A stretch of 64,000 nucleotides of DNA. It comes from Brachybacterium sp036311905 (GTDB lineage Bacteria; Actinomycetota; Actinomycetes; Actinomycetales; Dermabacteraceae). The DNA lies in NCBI RefSeq assembly GCF_036311905.1, contig NZ_JAZDCH010000018.1:62001-126000 (forward strand), given 5' to 3'. Each line of letters begins with the position of its first letter. Within the stretch, counting starts at the first letter, position 1. Of the stretch, positions 23,968-32,657 are shown piece after piece. The position numbers and the translations under genes were made by a program. The notes under the pieces were generated by a model that ran no database searches, had not been told where the DNA came from, and saw nothing but the letters and a program-made list of their open reading frames with translations.

Positions 23968-25953
23968 TCAGAGGTAGTGGCGCTGCGGGGCGATCTCCGC
24001 CTCGTACCGGGCGCGGGCCGCCTGCGTGGACTCGAGCCGGGAGACGGCGCTGACCGGCACGTCCCACCAGCCGATCCCGGGCGGGTTCGGACCGTACAGG
24101 TTCGTGTTCACCACGATCGCGGTGGCCTCGGTCGACGCCGACGCCCGACGGTAGGCCTCGCGGAAGTCCGCGGTGCTCGAGACCTCCTGCACCTCGAGGC
24201 CGTAGGAGCGGATGTTGGCGGGGATGTCGAAGGGGAGCGTGTCCCCGTCGAGCAGGCCGCTCTCCTGGCTACGCATCCGGTACCGGGTCCCGAAACGCTG
24301 GCTGCCGTGGGACTCGGAGAGGGAGCCGATCGAGGACCAGCCGTGGTTCTGCAGGATCACCAGGATGACCTTGATCCGCTCGGCGACGATGGTGGCGATC
24401 TCCTGCGGCGCCATCTGGAAGGTGCCGTCGCCGATGATCGCGACGACCTCCGCGTCGGGCGCGGCCATCTTCGCGCCGAGCGAGGCCGGCAGCTCGTAGC
24501 CCATGCACGAGTAGCCGTACTCGAGGTGGTACTGCCGTGGGGAGCGGGCCTTCCACAGCGCCTGCAGGTCGCCGGGCATGGAGCCGGCGGCGTTGATGAG
24601 GATGTCGTCGTCGGCCATCAGCTGGTTCAGCGCGCCGAAGATCTCGGTCTGGGCCGGGAGCTCCTGGTCGTGCGGGGCGAAGCAGGGGGCGATCAGCTCC
24701 TCCCACTGCGCGCGCAGTTCGCGGGCGCGCTCGCCGTGCGCGGCCGGGGCCTGCCAGCCCTGGAGCCCGGCTTGCAGCGCGGTCAGACCCTCGCGGGCGT
24801 CGGCTACCAGCATGGTCGCGGCGTGCTTCGCGGCGTCGAAGGCCTTGACGTTGAGGTTCACGAAGCGGACGTCGGGGTTCCGGAACGCGGTGTGGGAGGC
24901 GGTGGTGAAGTCGGTGTAGCGGGTCCCGACGCCGATGACCACGTCGGCCTCGGCGGCGAGGGTGTTCGCCGCGTCGTTGCCGGTCGCGCCGACGCCGCCG
25001 AGGCACAGCGGGTGGTCGGCGCTGAGCGCGCCCTTCCCGGCCTGGGTGTCGAGCACGGGGATGCCGGTCGCGTCGGCGAAGGCCTCGAGGGCGGCGGAGG
25101 CCTCGGAGTAGATCGCGCCGCCGCCGGCGAGGACGACGGGGCGCTGCGCGCCGCGGATCACCTCGAGCGCACGGTCCAGTGCCGCGGGCTCCGGTACGGG
25201 GCGGCCGACGTGCCAGGTCCGCTCGCGGAACAGCTCGACGGGCCAGTCATGGGCCTCGGCCTGCACGTCCTGCGGGAGGCAGATCGTCACGGCGCCGGTC
25301 TCGGCGGGGTCGGTGAGCACCCGCATGGCGGCGAGCAGCGAGGGGATCAGCTGCTCGGGGCGCCAGATCCGGTCGAAGAAGCGGGAGACGGGGCGGAAGG
25401 CGTCGTTGACGGAGACGTCCAGGGCGCGCTCGTCCTCGAGTTGCTGCAGCACCGGGTCCACGGCGCGGTTCGCGAAGACGTCGGAGGGGAGGATCAGCAC
25501 CGGGATCCGGTCGATCGTGGCGAGAGCCGCGCCGGTGACCATGTTGGTCGAGCCCGGGCCGATCGAGGCGGTGCACGCCATGGCCTGCAGACGGTTCCTC
25601 GTGCGCGCGTAAGCGACGGCCGTGTGCACCATGTTCTGCTCATTCCGCGCCTGGAAGTACGGCATCCCCGCTTCCGCGGGGAGGCCGGCCTCCGCGGGGG
25701 CGGGGTCGACGGCGTTCTGCAGCAGCGCCTGGCCGAGGCCCGCGACGTTGCCGTGGCCGAAGATCCCGAAGGTGCCGGGGATCAGACGCTGCCGCACGCC
25801 GTCGCGCTCGCTGTGCTGGGCGGCGAGGAAGCGCACCAGGGCCTGGGCGACGGTGAGCCGGATCGTTCCGGCGGGGGCCGATGAGGCGGCGGGGGCCGAT
25901 GACGCGGCGGGGGCCGACGATGTCCCGGCGGGGGCCGAAGGGGTCTCGCTCAT
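23968..25953 (-). CDS. iolD: 3D-(3,5/4)-trihydroxycyclohexane-1,2-dione acylhydrolase
   Basis: A 661-residue thiamine-diphosphate enzyme that opens the inositol-derived ring to 5-deoxy-D-glucuronate. After a disordered Ala/Pro/Ser-rich N-terminus (residues 1-28, encoded by tandem repeats) come the PYR domain (from LTVAQALVRFLAAQH; GTFGIFGHGNVAGLG near 55), a central domain, and the PP domain with GYSCMGYELPASLGAKMA and the ThDP motif GDGTFQMAPQEIATIV (about 505-520). GGAGG precedes the ATG. It is the first gene of the leftward arm, downstream of a TTGACA/CATGCT promoter with an IolR-like operator. The N-terminal extension is unusual for IolD. Confidence 0.95.
   Translation of the reverse strand: MSETPSAPAGTSSAPAASSAPAASSAPAGTIRLTVAQALVRFLAAQHSERDGVRQRLIPGTFGIFGHGNVAGLGQALLQNAVDPAPAEAGLPAEAGMPYFQARNEQNMVHTAVAYARTRNRLQAMACTASIGPGSTNMVTGAALATIDRIPVLILPSDVFANRAVDPVLQQLEDERALDVSVNDAFRPVSRFFDRIWRPEQLIPSLLAAMRVLTDPAETGAVTICLPQDVQAEAHDWPVELFRERTWHVGRPVPEPAALDRALEVIRGAQRPVVLAGGGAIYSEASAALEAFADATGIPVLDTQAGKGALSADHPLCLGGVGATGNDAANTLAAEADVVIGVGTRYTDFTTASHTAFRNPDVRFVNLNVKAFDAAKHAATMLVADAREGLTALQAGLQGWQAPAAHGERARELRAQWEELIAPCFAPHDQELPAQTEIFGALNQLMADDDILINAAGSMPGDLQALWKARSPRQYHLEYGYSCMGYELPASLGAKMAAPDAEVVAIIGDGTFQMAPQEIATIVAERIKVILVILQNHGWSSIGSLSESHGSQRFGTRYRMRSQESGLLDGDTLPFDIPANIRSYGLEVQEVSSTADFREAYRRASASTEATAIVVNTNLYGPNPPGIGWWDVPVSAVSRLESTQAARARYEAEIAPQRHYL
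25871..25942. repeat. in-frame tandem repeats encoding the IolD N-terminus
   Basis: Four copies of GCGGGGGCCGA(T/C/A)G, spaced 15-21 bases, encode the SSAPA/SSAPAG repeats of IolD residues 4-28. The unit is a multiple of three or nearly so, so length changes would usually keep the frame. Confidence 0.7.
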
Positions 25954-26081
25954 GCTGCCTCCGTGGTGCAGGCCCGCCGTGCTGTGGGGCGGGAGTCGGA
26001 CCCGCCGTGCGCGCCGGCGGGCGTGTCGGTGCCACTGCCGGAGACCGCACGGGGTCCTCTCGACGGTGAGCTCGTCCGATA

Positions 26082-26110
26082 AGCATGGCCCGCCAGGCCG
26101 AGCATGTCAA
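26082..26110 (-). promoter_or_regulatory. iolD promoter
   Basis: On the minus strand a perfect -35 TTGACA (26105-26110) and a -10 CATGCT (26082-26087) are separated by 17 bp. The predicted start lies about 120 bases before the iolD ATG. Confidence 0.6.
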
Positions 26111-26114
26111 CACT

Positions 26115-26126
26115 TTGTCATGACAA
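26115..26126. promoter_or_regulatory. IolR-type operator (perfect 12-bp palindrome)
   Basis: TTGTCATGACAA is a perfect palindrome. Its inner ten bases TGTCATGACA match the corynebacterial IolR consensus KGWCHTRACA at all positions on both strands. It lies four bases upstream of the iolD -35 box, a position where a GntR repressor could block transcription. The rest of the 614-bp iolD-iolC gap (25954-26567) contains no recognisable gene. Confidence 0.6.
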
Positions 26127-26451
26127 GACGATCACGCGCTCGCCGCAGCATCGCCGCAGGTCAGAGGCGCTAACGCGGTTGCAGTCGGGCTGCCGGGGCA
26201 GTCCCGGTCCGGGGATCCTGTTCTAGCTTCCCGTCTGGTCGGCATTGCTCGATCACTACGACAGGACAATCCGGCCTCGGTCTCGTAGGCATCCTTCGCG
26301 GGGATTGTCGGGGCCCATGGCGGGATTCGTCGGAATCCCTCGCGAGACCGCAGGACCTGGTCGGGCGGGCCGTGGTCGCCGCACTTCCGGCCCCTGCTCC
26401 TGTCTGAGGCGGGTCGGCGGAGGTGCACTCGACACCGTCCAACACATCGCG

Positions 26452-26471
26452 CTCTTTGTATAGACATAGAG
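26452..26471. promoter_or_regulatory. palindrome and -10-like region before iolC
   Basis: CTCTTTGTATAGACATAGAG is symmetric at 8 of 10 pairs and contains TGT-N4-ACA, a degenerate version (8 of 10) of the IolR consensus. The embedded TATAGA could serve as a -10 for the iolC operon about 100 bases upstream of its ATG. Confidence 0.45.
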
Positions 26472-26567
26472 GTTCCCGCGTGTGATCATGGGGCACCGGG
26501 AGGATCGTGGGGCAGAGCAGCCCACGAGATCCGCACCAGGTTCTGACGCAGGGAGGCATGGAGAGCC

Positions 26568-27632
26568 ATGGCAACTGATCTCGACATCATCACGTTCGGC
26601 CGCAGCGGCGTGGACATCTACCCCTTGGAGATCGAGAAGGGGCTCGAGGACGTCACCAGCTTCGGGAAGTTCCTCGGCGGCAGCCCCACCAACGTCGCCG
26701 TCGCCGCGGCACGGCTCGGGCACCGCCCCGCGGTGATCACCGGCGTGGGCGATGATCCCTTTGGCCGCTACGTCGTGCAGGAGATGGAGCGACTGGGCGT
26801 CTCGGGCCGCTACGCGGTGAAGAACACCGAGCTGAACACCCCGATCACCCTGTGCGAGATCTTCCCGCCGGACGACTTCCCGCTGTACTTCTACCGTCAG
26901 CCCAGCGCCCCGGATCTGCAGGTCGCGCCCGAGCACCTGGACCTTCCCGCGATCCGGGAGGTGCCGCTGTTCTGGTTCTCCGGCACGGGCCTCTCCGAGG
27001 AGCCCAGCCGCTCCGCCCACCACGCCGCCCTCGAAGCCCGCGGGACGGATGGCGGCCCGACGGGCGGTCACACCGTCTTCGACCTCGACTATCGGCCCAT
27101 GTTCTGGTCCTCGGTCGAGGAGGCCCGCGAGCAGTACCGCGCGGCGCTGCGCTACGCGACGGTCGCCGTCGGCAATCGGGAGGAGTGCGAGGTCGCCGTC
27201 GGCGAGACCGAGCCCGAGCGTGCGGCCGACGCCCTGCTCGCGGCCGGCGTGCAGATCGCGATCGTCAAGCAGGGCCCGAAGGGGGTGCTCGGCAAGACGG
27301 CCGACGAGCGCGTGGTCGTCGCCCCCAACCTGATCCAGGTGATCAACGGCCTCGGCGCCGGCGACAGCTTCGGCGGCTCGCTCTGCCACGGCCTGCTCAC
27401 CGGCCAGTCCCTCGAGGAGACGTTGACCCGTTGCAATGCGGCCGGTGCCATCGTCACCAGCCGCCTCGAATGCTCCACCGCCATGCCCACCACCGAGGAG
27501 ATCGACCTGCTCCTCGCGGGCGGCGACCCCAACCACGGCCAGACCGTGGAGGAGATGCTGGGCGCCCTGCGCGACCGTGGCACGGCGCGCGAGGGCGGCG
27601 CCGCGCAGCGAGCGGGAGCGGAGGCCCGATGA
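26568..27632 (+). CDS. iolC: 5-dehydro-2-deoxygluconokinase
   Basis: A 354-residue PfkB-family kinase phosphorylating 5-dehydro-2-deoxy-D-gluconate. The GRSGVDIYP start (about residue 9), FLGGSPTNVAVAAARLG (about 38-54) and the C-terminal anion-hole/catalytic motif NGLGAGDSFGG with Asp266 are diagnostic. FDLDYRPMFW (about 172) is typical of IolC. An earlier ATG at 26557 leads only to a 5-codon frame, so the ATG at 26568, with GGAG 8 bases upstream, is used. It is the first gene of the rightward arm and overlaps the next gene by four bases (ATGA). Confidence 0.95.
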   Translation: MATDLDIITFGRSGVDIYPLEIEKGLEDVTSFGKFLGGSPTNVAVAAARLGHRPAVITGVGDDPFGRYVVQEMERLGVSGRYAVKNTELNTPITLCEIFPPDDFPLYFYRQPSAPDLQVAPEHLDLPAIREVPLFWFSGTGLSEEPSRSAHHAALEARGTDGGPTGGHTVFDLDYRPMFWSSVEEAREQYRAALRYATVAVGNREECEVAVGETEPERAADALLAAGVQIAIVKQGPKGVLGKTADERVVVAPNLIQVINGLGAGDSFGGSLCHGLLTGQSLEETLTRCNAAGAIVTSRLECSTAMPTTEEIDLLLAGGDPNHGQTVEEMLGALRDRGTAREGGAAQRAGAEAR

Positions 27633-28546
27633 GCGGCCCCGACGCCTTCGTCTCGACCTACGACGAGGTCACGCGCGTGCGCCTCGAGGATCCGGGCCGG
27701 TTCGCCCGTCTCGCCGCCGCCCGTTCCCGCCGCACCGTCGCCGACACCGACGGCACCATGATGATCATCGCGGCGGACCATCCCGCGCGCGGTGCCCTTG
27801 CCGTCGGCCCCCGCCCCGACGCCATGGCCTCCCGCACCGAGCTGCTGGACCGGCTGCGCGAGGCGCTCGCGGTCCCGGGCGTCGACGGGGTGCTCGGCAC
27901 CGCCGACATCCTCGAGGACCTGCTGGTCATGGGGGCGCTCGAGGACAAGGTCGTGTTCGCCTCGATGAACCGCGGTGGCCTCCAGGGCAGCTCCTGGGAG
28001 ATCGAGGACCGCTTCACCGCCTACGACGCCACCGCGATCAAGCGGGCCGGTTTCGACGGCGGGAAGATGCTCACCCGCATCGACCTCGACGACGACCGCA
28101 CCTCCTTCATCCTCGAGGCGAGCGCGCAGGCGGTCACCGACCTCGCCCGCCACGAGCTGATCGCCATGGTCGAGCCGTTCCTGTCGTCCCGCCCCGGCGG
28201 GCCGGGCACCAAGATCATCAACGACCTCTCCCCGGAGGCGGTCATCGCCTCGATCCACATCGCCCAGGGCCTCGGCGCGACCAGCGCCTACACCTGGCTG
28301 AAGCTGCCCGCGGTCGAGGACATGGAGCGGGTCATGGACGCGACCACGCTGCCCACGCTGATCCTCGGCGGTGACCCGGTGGACGACGATCCGGCGACCC
28401 TGCGCGCCTCGTGGGGGAGGGCTCTCGCCCGCCCGAACGTGCGCGGGCTCGTCGTCGGCCGCACCCTGCTGTACCCGGCGGGGGGCGACGTGACCGCCGC
28501 GGTGACCGCGTCGGTCGACATGGTCCGCGCCGCGAGCGCGGGCTGA
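27629..28546 (+). CDS. Cgl0159-family (beta/alpha)8 protein, aldolase-like, iol cluster
   Basis: A 305-residue predicted TIM barrel of the type encoded in corynebacterial iol clusters (Cgl0159-like, distantly related to deoxyribose-phosphate aldolase). Notable segments are MIIAADHPARGAL (about residue 47), MNRGGLQGSSWEIEDRF (about 112) and GGKMLTRID with a lysine (about 148). It overlaps iolC (ATGA) and is followed after 39 bp by iolB. In this gene order it would fit the IolJ step, cleavage of 2-deoxy-5-keto-gluconate 6-phosphate to DHAP and malonate semialdehyde, but that is inference; no classical class II aldolase IolJ is in the window. Confidence 0.85.
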   Translation: MSGPDAFVSTYDEVTRVRLEDPGRFARLAAARSRRTVADTDGTMMIIAADHPARGALAVGPRPDAMASRTELLDRLREALAVPGVDGVLGTADILEDLLVMGALEDKVVFASMNRGGLQGSSWEIEDRFTAYDATAIKRAGFDGGKMLTRIDLDDDRTSFILEASAQAVTDLARHELIAMVEPFLSSRPGGPGTKIINDLSPEAVIASIHIAQGLGATSAYTWLKLPAVEDMERVMDATTLPTLILGGDPVDDDPATLRASWGRALARPNVRGLVVGRTLLYPAGGDVTAAVTASVDMVRAASAG

Positions 28547-28585
28547 CAGCCCGGAGACCCGCACCCCTCGACCAGGAGAGCATCC

Positions 28586-29467
28586 ATGAGCACCACCGAG
28601 CAGCTCCACCTGCCGGCCGGATCCACCGGCCGCGGCAGCTACGAGACGATCATCGATCCCGGCGCGCGCGAGGGCTGGGTCCACACCGGGCTGCGCGTCC
28701 TGGCGCTCGCCCCGGGCGGCAGCGAGGCCGTCACCGCGAACGGCGTCGAGGCGATGGTCGTGCCGCTGAACGGGGCGTGCCAGGTCTCCGTCGGCGGGGA
28801 GAACCACCACCTGCGCGGCCGGCCCGACGTCTTCGCCGCCGCGACCGACGTGCTCTACGTGCCCGTCGGCTCCCAGCTGACGATCTCGTCGGAGGGCGGG
28901 GGCCGCTTCGCGCTCGCGACCGCCGTCGCGACCGGCGCGCATCCGGTCACCTTGATCCGCGCCGAGGACGTGCCGGTCGAGATCCGCGGCGGCGGCAGCA
29001 TGACCCGGAAGGTCCGCAACTTCGGCGCCGTCGGTGCGTTCGACGGCATGGACTCGCTCATCGCCTGCGAGGTCATCACCCCTGGTGGGAACTGGTCCAG
29101 CTACCCCGCGCACAAGCACGACGAGACCACCGAGACCGAGAGCGAGCTCGAGGAGATCTACTACTACGAGATCCAGGACGGTCCCGCCGGTCGCGGATTC
29201 GGCTATCACCAGACCACCGCGAGCGGCCCCGACAAGCCGATCGACGTGCTCGTCGAAGTGCGCAGCGGCGACACCGTGCTGGTCCCGCACGGCTGGCACG
29301 GCCCCTGCGCCGCCGCCCCCGGTCACGACATGTACTACCTCAACGTCATGGCCGGCCCCGAGGCGGAGCGGGCCTGGAACATCACCGACCATCCCGAGCA
29401 GACCTGGGTGCGCGGCACCTGGGCCGACGCCGGGATCGACCCCCGACTCGACGGAGAGACCCGATGA
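28586..29467 (+). CDS. iolB: 5-deoxy-glucuronate isomerase
   Basis: A 293-residue bicupin that converts 5-deoxy-D-glucuronate to 5-dehydro-2-deoxy-gluconate. The family's ETIIDPGAREGW (about 21-32), metal-ligand stretch NWSSYPAHKHDE (about 168-179, two His) with ESELEEIYYYEI, and VPHGWHGP (His, about 235) are present. AGGAG precedes the ATG. The stop overlaps the iolG start (ATGA). It belongs to the iolC-Cgl0159-iolB-iolG operon. Confidence 0.95.
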   Translation: MSTTEQLHLPAGSTGRGSYETIIDPGAREGWVHTGLRVLALAPGGSEAVTANGVEAMVVPLNGACQVSVGGENHHLRGRPDVFAAATDVLYVPVGSQLTISSEGGGRFALATAVATGAHPVTLIRAEDVPVEIRGGGSMTRKVRNFGAVGAFDGMDSLIACEVITPGGNWSSYPAHKHDETTETESELEEIYYYEIQDGPAGRGFGYHQTTASGPDKPIDVLVEVRSGDTVLVPHGWHGPCAAAPGHDMYYLNVMAGPEAERAWNITDHPEQTWVRGTWADAGIDPRLDGETR

Positions 29468-30543
29468 CCACCGACCCCAGCACCCACACCGCCGCGCAGA
29501 CCGGTCCGGCGGACCTCTCCGCTGCCCCGCAGGACGTGCGGGTCGGCGTGATCGGCGTCGGCCGCATGGGCGCCGACCACGTGGAGCGCCTCTCGCGCCG
29601 CATCAAGGGGGCGCGCGTGAGCGTGCTCAGCGACTACCGGCGCGCGACCGCCGAGAAGGTTTCCGCCACCGCCCCCGGCTCCCGCGTGGTCGACACCTGG
29701 CAGGAGGTGATCGCCGCGGCGGATGTCGATGCCGTGCTCATCGCCAGCCCCGGGCAGTTCCACCGCGAGCAGGTCCTGGCCTGCCTCGAGGCCGGCAAGC
29801 CGGTGCTCTGCGAGAAGCCGCTCGCGATGAACCCGTCCGACGCCTACGACGTGGTCCGCGCCGAGCACGAGGCCGGTCGGGCGCTCGTCTCCCTCGGCTT
29901 CATGCGCCGCTTCGACGCGGGCTACGGCCAGCTCAAGGACGCCCTCGAGGCGGGCGAGCTGGGCACCCCGCTGCTGCTGAACTGCAAGCACCGCAACGCC
30001 TCCGTGCTGCCCGGATTCACCGACACCCACATGGTCTACGACTCGGCCGTGCACGAGATCGACGCGATCTCCTTCTTCCTCGACGAGCCGGTGGTCTCGG
30101 TGCAGACCGTCATGCCGCGCTCCACCGAGAAGGCGCCCGAGGGTCTGCACGACCCGCTGCTGTTCCTCTTCCGCACGGCCTCCGGCACCGTCGTCACGGA
30201 CGAGCTGTGGGTCAGCACCGATGCCGGCTACGAGGTGCGCACCGAGCTCGTCGGCTCGAAGGGCGCGGCGACCGTGGGCCAGGAGGCCGGGATGGTCACC
30301 ACCCAGCAGGCGGGCTCCCGCTGGGGCGGCGCCGTGCCGCTCGACTTCCGGCCCCGCTTCCTCGCCGCGTACGACGCGGAGGTGCAGGCCTGGGTCGCCG
30401 CGGTGGCCGACGGGAGCAACATCGCGCCGCGCTCGGCGACCGCCTGGGACGGCTACGTCGCGGCCGCCGTGTGCGAGGCCGCCGAGCAGTCCCTCGCCGC
30501 CGACGGCGCGGTCGCGGTGACCTTGCGGGACCGGCCCGCCTGA
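29464..30543 (+). CDS. iolG: Gfo/Idh/MocA oxidoreductase, probable myo-inositol 2-dehydrogenase
   Basis: A 359-residue NAD(P)-binding oxidoreductase with VGVIGVGRMGADHV (about residues 27-40), CEKPLAMN with the catalytic lysine (about 118), and SAVHEIDAISFFL (Asp/His of the active site, about 196). The N-terminal ~24 residues are a disordered extension not seen in most IolG proteins. The start is coupled to iolB. First-step oxidation of myo-inositol to 2-keto-inositol is the obvious role in this cluster; scyllo- or other inositol specificity cannot be excluded. No inositol transporter is present in the window. Confidence 0.88.
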   Translation: MTTDPSTHTAAQTGPADLSAAPQDVRVGVIGVGRMGADHVERLSRRIKGARVSVLSDYRRATAEKVSATAPGSRVVDTWQEVIAAADVDAVLIASPGQFHREQVLACLEAGKPVLCEKPLAMNPSDAYDVVRAEHEAGRALVSLGFMRRFDAGYGQLKDALEAGELGTPLLLNCKHRNASVLPGFTDTHMVYDSAVHEIDAISFFLDEPVVSVQTVMPRSTEKAPEGLHDPLLFLFRTASGTVVTDELWVSTDAGYEVRTELVGSKGAATVGQEAGMVTTQQAGSRWGGAVPLDFRPRFLAAYDAEVQAWVAAVADGSNIAPRSATAWDGYVAAAVCEAAEQSLAADGAVAVTLRDRPA

Positions 30544-30580
30544 TCCGGCCGGACGGGGTGGCCCGCGAGGAGCCGCCCCG

Positions 30581-30586
30581 TATCCT
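30581..30586 (+). promoter_or_regulatory. putative -10 box for the GntR gene
   Basis: TATCCT, 32 bases before the GTG start at 30618 in the short iolG-GntR gap; it could let the regulator be transcribed independently of the operon. Confidence 0.35.
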
Positions 30587-30617
30587 GCGGCACAGCACGG
30601 AACTCGAGGAGGACGAC

Positions 30618-31466
30618 GTGGACAGCGAGACCGCGAGCAGCGCAGCGGAGGGCGGCGCTCCCGAGGCGGACGCCGCCGAGCCCGGTACGCCCGAGGCGGT
30701 CGCCACCGAGCCGGGCGCGTCGGAGAACAGCACGATCACCCTCGACCTCACGATCGAGCGCGACGCGAGCACCCCGCTGTACCTGCAGCTCGCCGGGGGC
30801 ATCGAGGACGCGATCCGCTCCGGGATCCTGCCCCCGGGCAGCCGCCTCGAGAACGAACTGGCCCTGTCCAAGCGGCTGAAGCTGTCCCGACCCACCGTGC
30901 GCCAGGGCATCCAGGAGCTGGTGGACAAGGGCATGCTGGTGCGCAAGCGCGGCGTGGGCACCCAGGTGGTGCAGGCCCCGGTGAACCGGCAGGTCGCGCT
31001 GACCTCGCTGTACGACGACCTGCGCACCGCCGGGAAGTCCCCGCGCACGGAGATCATCGAGTACCGCATCGGTCGGCCGTCCCGGGAGGCGCTGGACCGT
31101 CTGCAGCTCTCCCCGGGAGAGCAGGTGCTGGACCTGATCCGGGTCCGCTACGCCGACGGGGAGCCGCTCGCCGTCATGCGCAACTCGATCCCCGAGCGGA
31201 TCGCCCCCTCCCGCGAGGCGCTCGCCGCCTCCGGTCTGTACGCCTGCCTCCGCGAGCGCGGGATCACGACCGTGCTCGCCCATGAGCGGATCGGCGCGAC
31301 CGTCGCCGACGAGGAGCACGCCGAGCTGCTCGAGGAGCAGGTCGGCGCCGCTCTGCTGACCATGGAGCGCAAGTCCTTCGCGAACGACGGCAGCGTGATC
31401 GAGTTCGGCTTCCACGTGTACCGGGCGTCGCGGTACAGCTTCGAAGTCACCCTCGTCGACTCGTGA
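30618..31466 (+). CDS. GntR-family regulator (HutC type, UTRA domain), probable iol regulator
   Basis: A 282-residue protein from a GTG with GAGGAGG upstream. Residues 1-45 are acidic and disordered. A winged HTH follows (about 55-120, with SRLENELALSKRLKLSRPTVRQG), then a UTRA effector domain (about 135-275, ending FEFGFHVYRASRYSFEV-like). It directly follows iolG on the same strand. By position and by the IolR-type palindrome in front of iolD, it is the best candidate for the inositol regulator; known IolR of Corynebacterium is also a GntR protein. Binding is inferred. It converges on the nucleoside-hydrolase-like gene, with palindrome B1 between. Confidence 0.9.
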   Translation: MDSETASSAAEGGAPEADAAEPGTPEAVATEPGASENSTITLDLTIERDASTPLYLQLAGGIEDAIRSGILPPGSRLENELALSKRLKLSRPTVRQGIQELVDKGMLVRKRGVGTQVVQAPVNRQVALTSLYDDLRTAGKSPRTEIIEYRIGRPSREALDRLQLSPGEQVLDLIRVRYADGEPLAVMRNSIPERIAPSREALAASGLYACLRERGITTVLAHERIGATVADEEHAELLEEQVGAALLTMERKSFANDGSVIEFGFHVYRASRYSFEVTLVDS

Positions 31467-31477
31467 CCGGTGGGTAG

Positions 31478-31524
31478 CGGCACCTGAGGAAGCATGATCT
31501 GCCGAACTTGCTCCCTCAGGCGCC
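31478..31524. repeat. palindromic repeat family B, copy B1
   Basis: A 47-bp imperfect palindrome, arms about CGGCACCTGAGGAAGCATG and a near reverse complement, between convergent genes (stops at 31466 and 31586). The same element recurs at 43486. No T-tract. Confidence 0.8.
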
Positions 31525-31585
31525 GTGATCCGCGGCGCGAGCTGGCTGGGGCCGGCCGGGGCCGGGCGGGGCAGGTGGTGTCAGC

Positions 31586-32617
31586 TCACGGCGCGGTCTG
31601 CCAGGCGTCGAGTTCGCGCAGCTTCGTGAACAGGTCCTCGAACATCAGGCGCGTGTCGAGGTGGGTGTAGACCCGCATCGGGCGGGCGTCGGGTTGGGCG
31701 GTGTAGCCGCCGTCGGCCCCGAGCGCCGGCGTCGGCATCACGACGTGCCGACTCGAGGACGAGTCCGCCTCGAAGAAGGAGCGCAGCGCGGTGAGCAGCA
31801 CGAGCGGCGAGTCGCCTAGCGCGTAGGTCTCCGGGTGGTGGCCGCCGTGACCGGTGACCAACTCGGTGACGGTGATGGTCTCGTCGTACAGGTAGCGGCC
31901 GACGGGGCCGGTCGCCGCGACGCGTCCGCGCAGCTCCGCCTCGGAGACGAGGCACTGGCGGTAGGCGTCGCGCGGCACCTGCCAGATCTCGACCTCGGTG
32001 TCGGTGAAGACGACCTGACCGGCGAGGACGTCGATGAGCAGGTTGTACTCGATCGGCATGGCGCCAGGCGGCGGGGTCGCGAGGCCCGCATGCTCGTTCC
32101 CCCCGATCCACACCAGAATAATCCGCTCGGCGATGCGCGGCTCAGCGATCAGGGCGGAGGCGATGTCGGTGAGCCCGCCGCCGGCGACGTAGAACAGAGG
32201 CTGGTCGGTGTCCTCGCGCAGCGCCTCGGCGATGATCACGTCGAGGGCGGGGGAGGGCTGCGGCGCGGTCCGCGAGGCGAGCGGGGTGTTCGACCCCTCG
32301 ATGACCAGCCCGGGCGCGTCGAGGCCCACTCGGTCCAGCACGTCCCGGGCGATCGCCGCGGCCTGCGTCGCGGAGTCCGGGTGCGGGTAGAAGCCGTCGC
32401 CCTCGCGCAGCCGGGATCCGATCACGGCGCGGATGTCGACTGACGGGGAGAGCAGGTGGTGGACCAGCTGGTAGAGGTCGTCGGGGTCGCCGGCGAAGTC
32501 GTTGTCGATGATCACGCGGGCGGCCGTCGGGCGGGCCGACGGGACCGACTGCCAGGGGGCGGTGCCCGGCGTCCAGCGCTTCGGGGCGGGGGCGGGCGTG
32601 GTGGGCAGACGCGTCAT
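31586..32617 (-). CDS. nucleoside-hydrolase-like protein
   Basis: A 343-residue protein resembling inosine/uridine-preferring nucleoside hydrolases. IIDNDFAGDPDDLYQLVH (about residues 35-52) matches the Ca2+-binding DxDxxxDD-type motif in modified form, and IEYNLLIDVLAGQVVF (about 180) the mid-protein region containing the second ligand set. The ATG at 32617 has AAGGA upstream. It follows the putative D-apionate lactonase by 40 bp, on the same strand, so it is probably in the SDR-lactonase operon. A ribosyl- or apiosyl-hydrolase role fits that context but is inference; many such proteins have unknown substrates. Confidence 0.75.
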   Translation of the reverse strand: MTRLPTTPAPAPKRWTPGTAPWQSVPSARPTAARVIIDNDFAGDPDDLYQLVHHLLSPSVDIRAVIGSRLREGDGFYPHPDSATQAAAIARDVLDRVGLDAPGLVIEGSNTPLASRTAPQPSPALDVIIAEALREDTDQPLFYVAGGGLTDIASALIAEPRIAERIILVWIGGNEHAGLATPPPGAMPIEYNLLIDVLAGQVVFTDTEVEIWQVPRDAYRQCLVSEAELRGRVAATGPVGRYLYDETITVTELVTGHGGHHPETYALGDSPLVLLTALRSFFEADSSSSRHVVMPTPALGADGGYTAQPDARPMRVYTHLDTRLMFEDLFTKLRELDAWQTAP

Positions 32618-32657
32618 CGTCGGCGGTGTCCTTCGTCGAGAGGGGTGTCGGGGCTTG

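Noticed and set aside
23968..25953. Acetolactate synthase
   Set aside because: It is a thiamine-diphosphate enzyme, but length, IolD-type motifs and the inositol cluster fit IolD.
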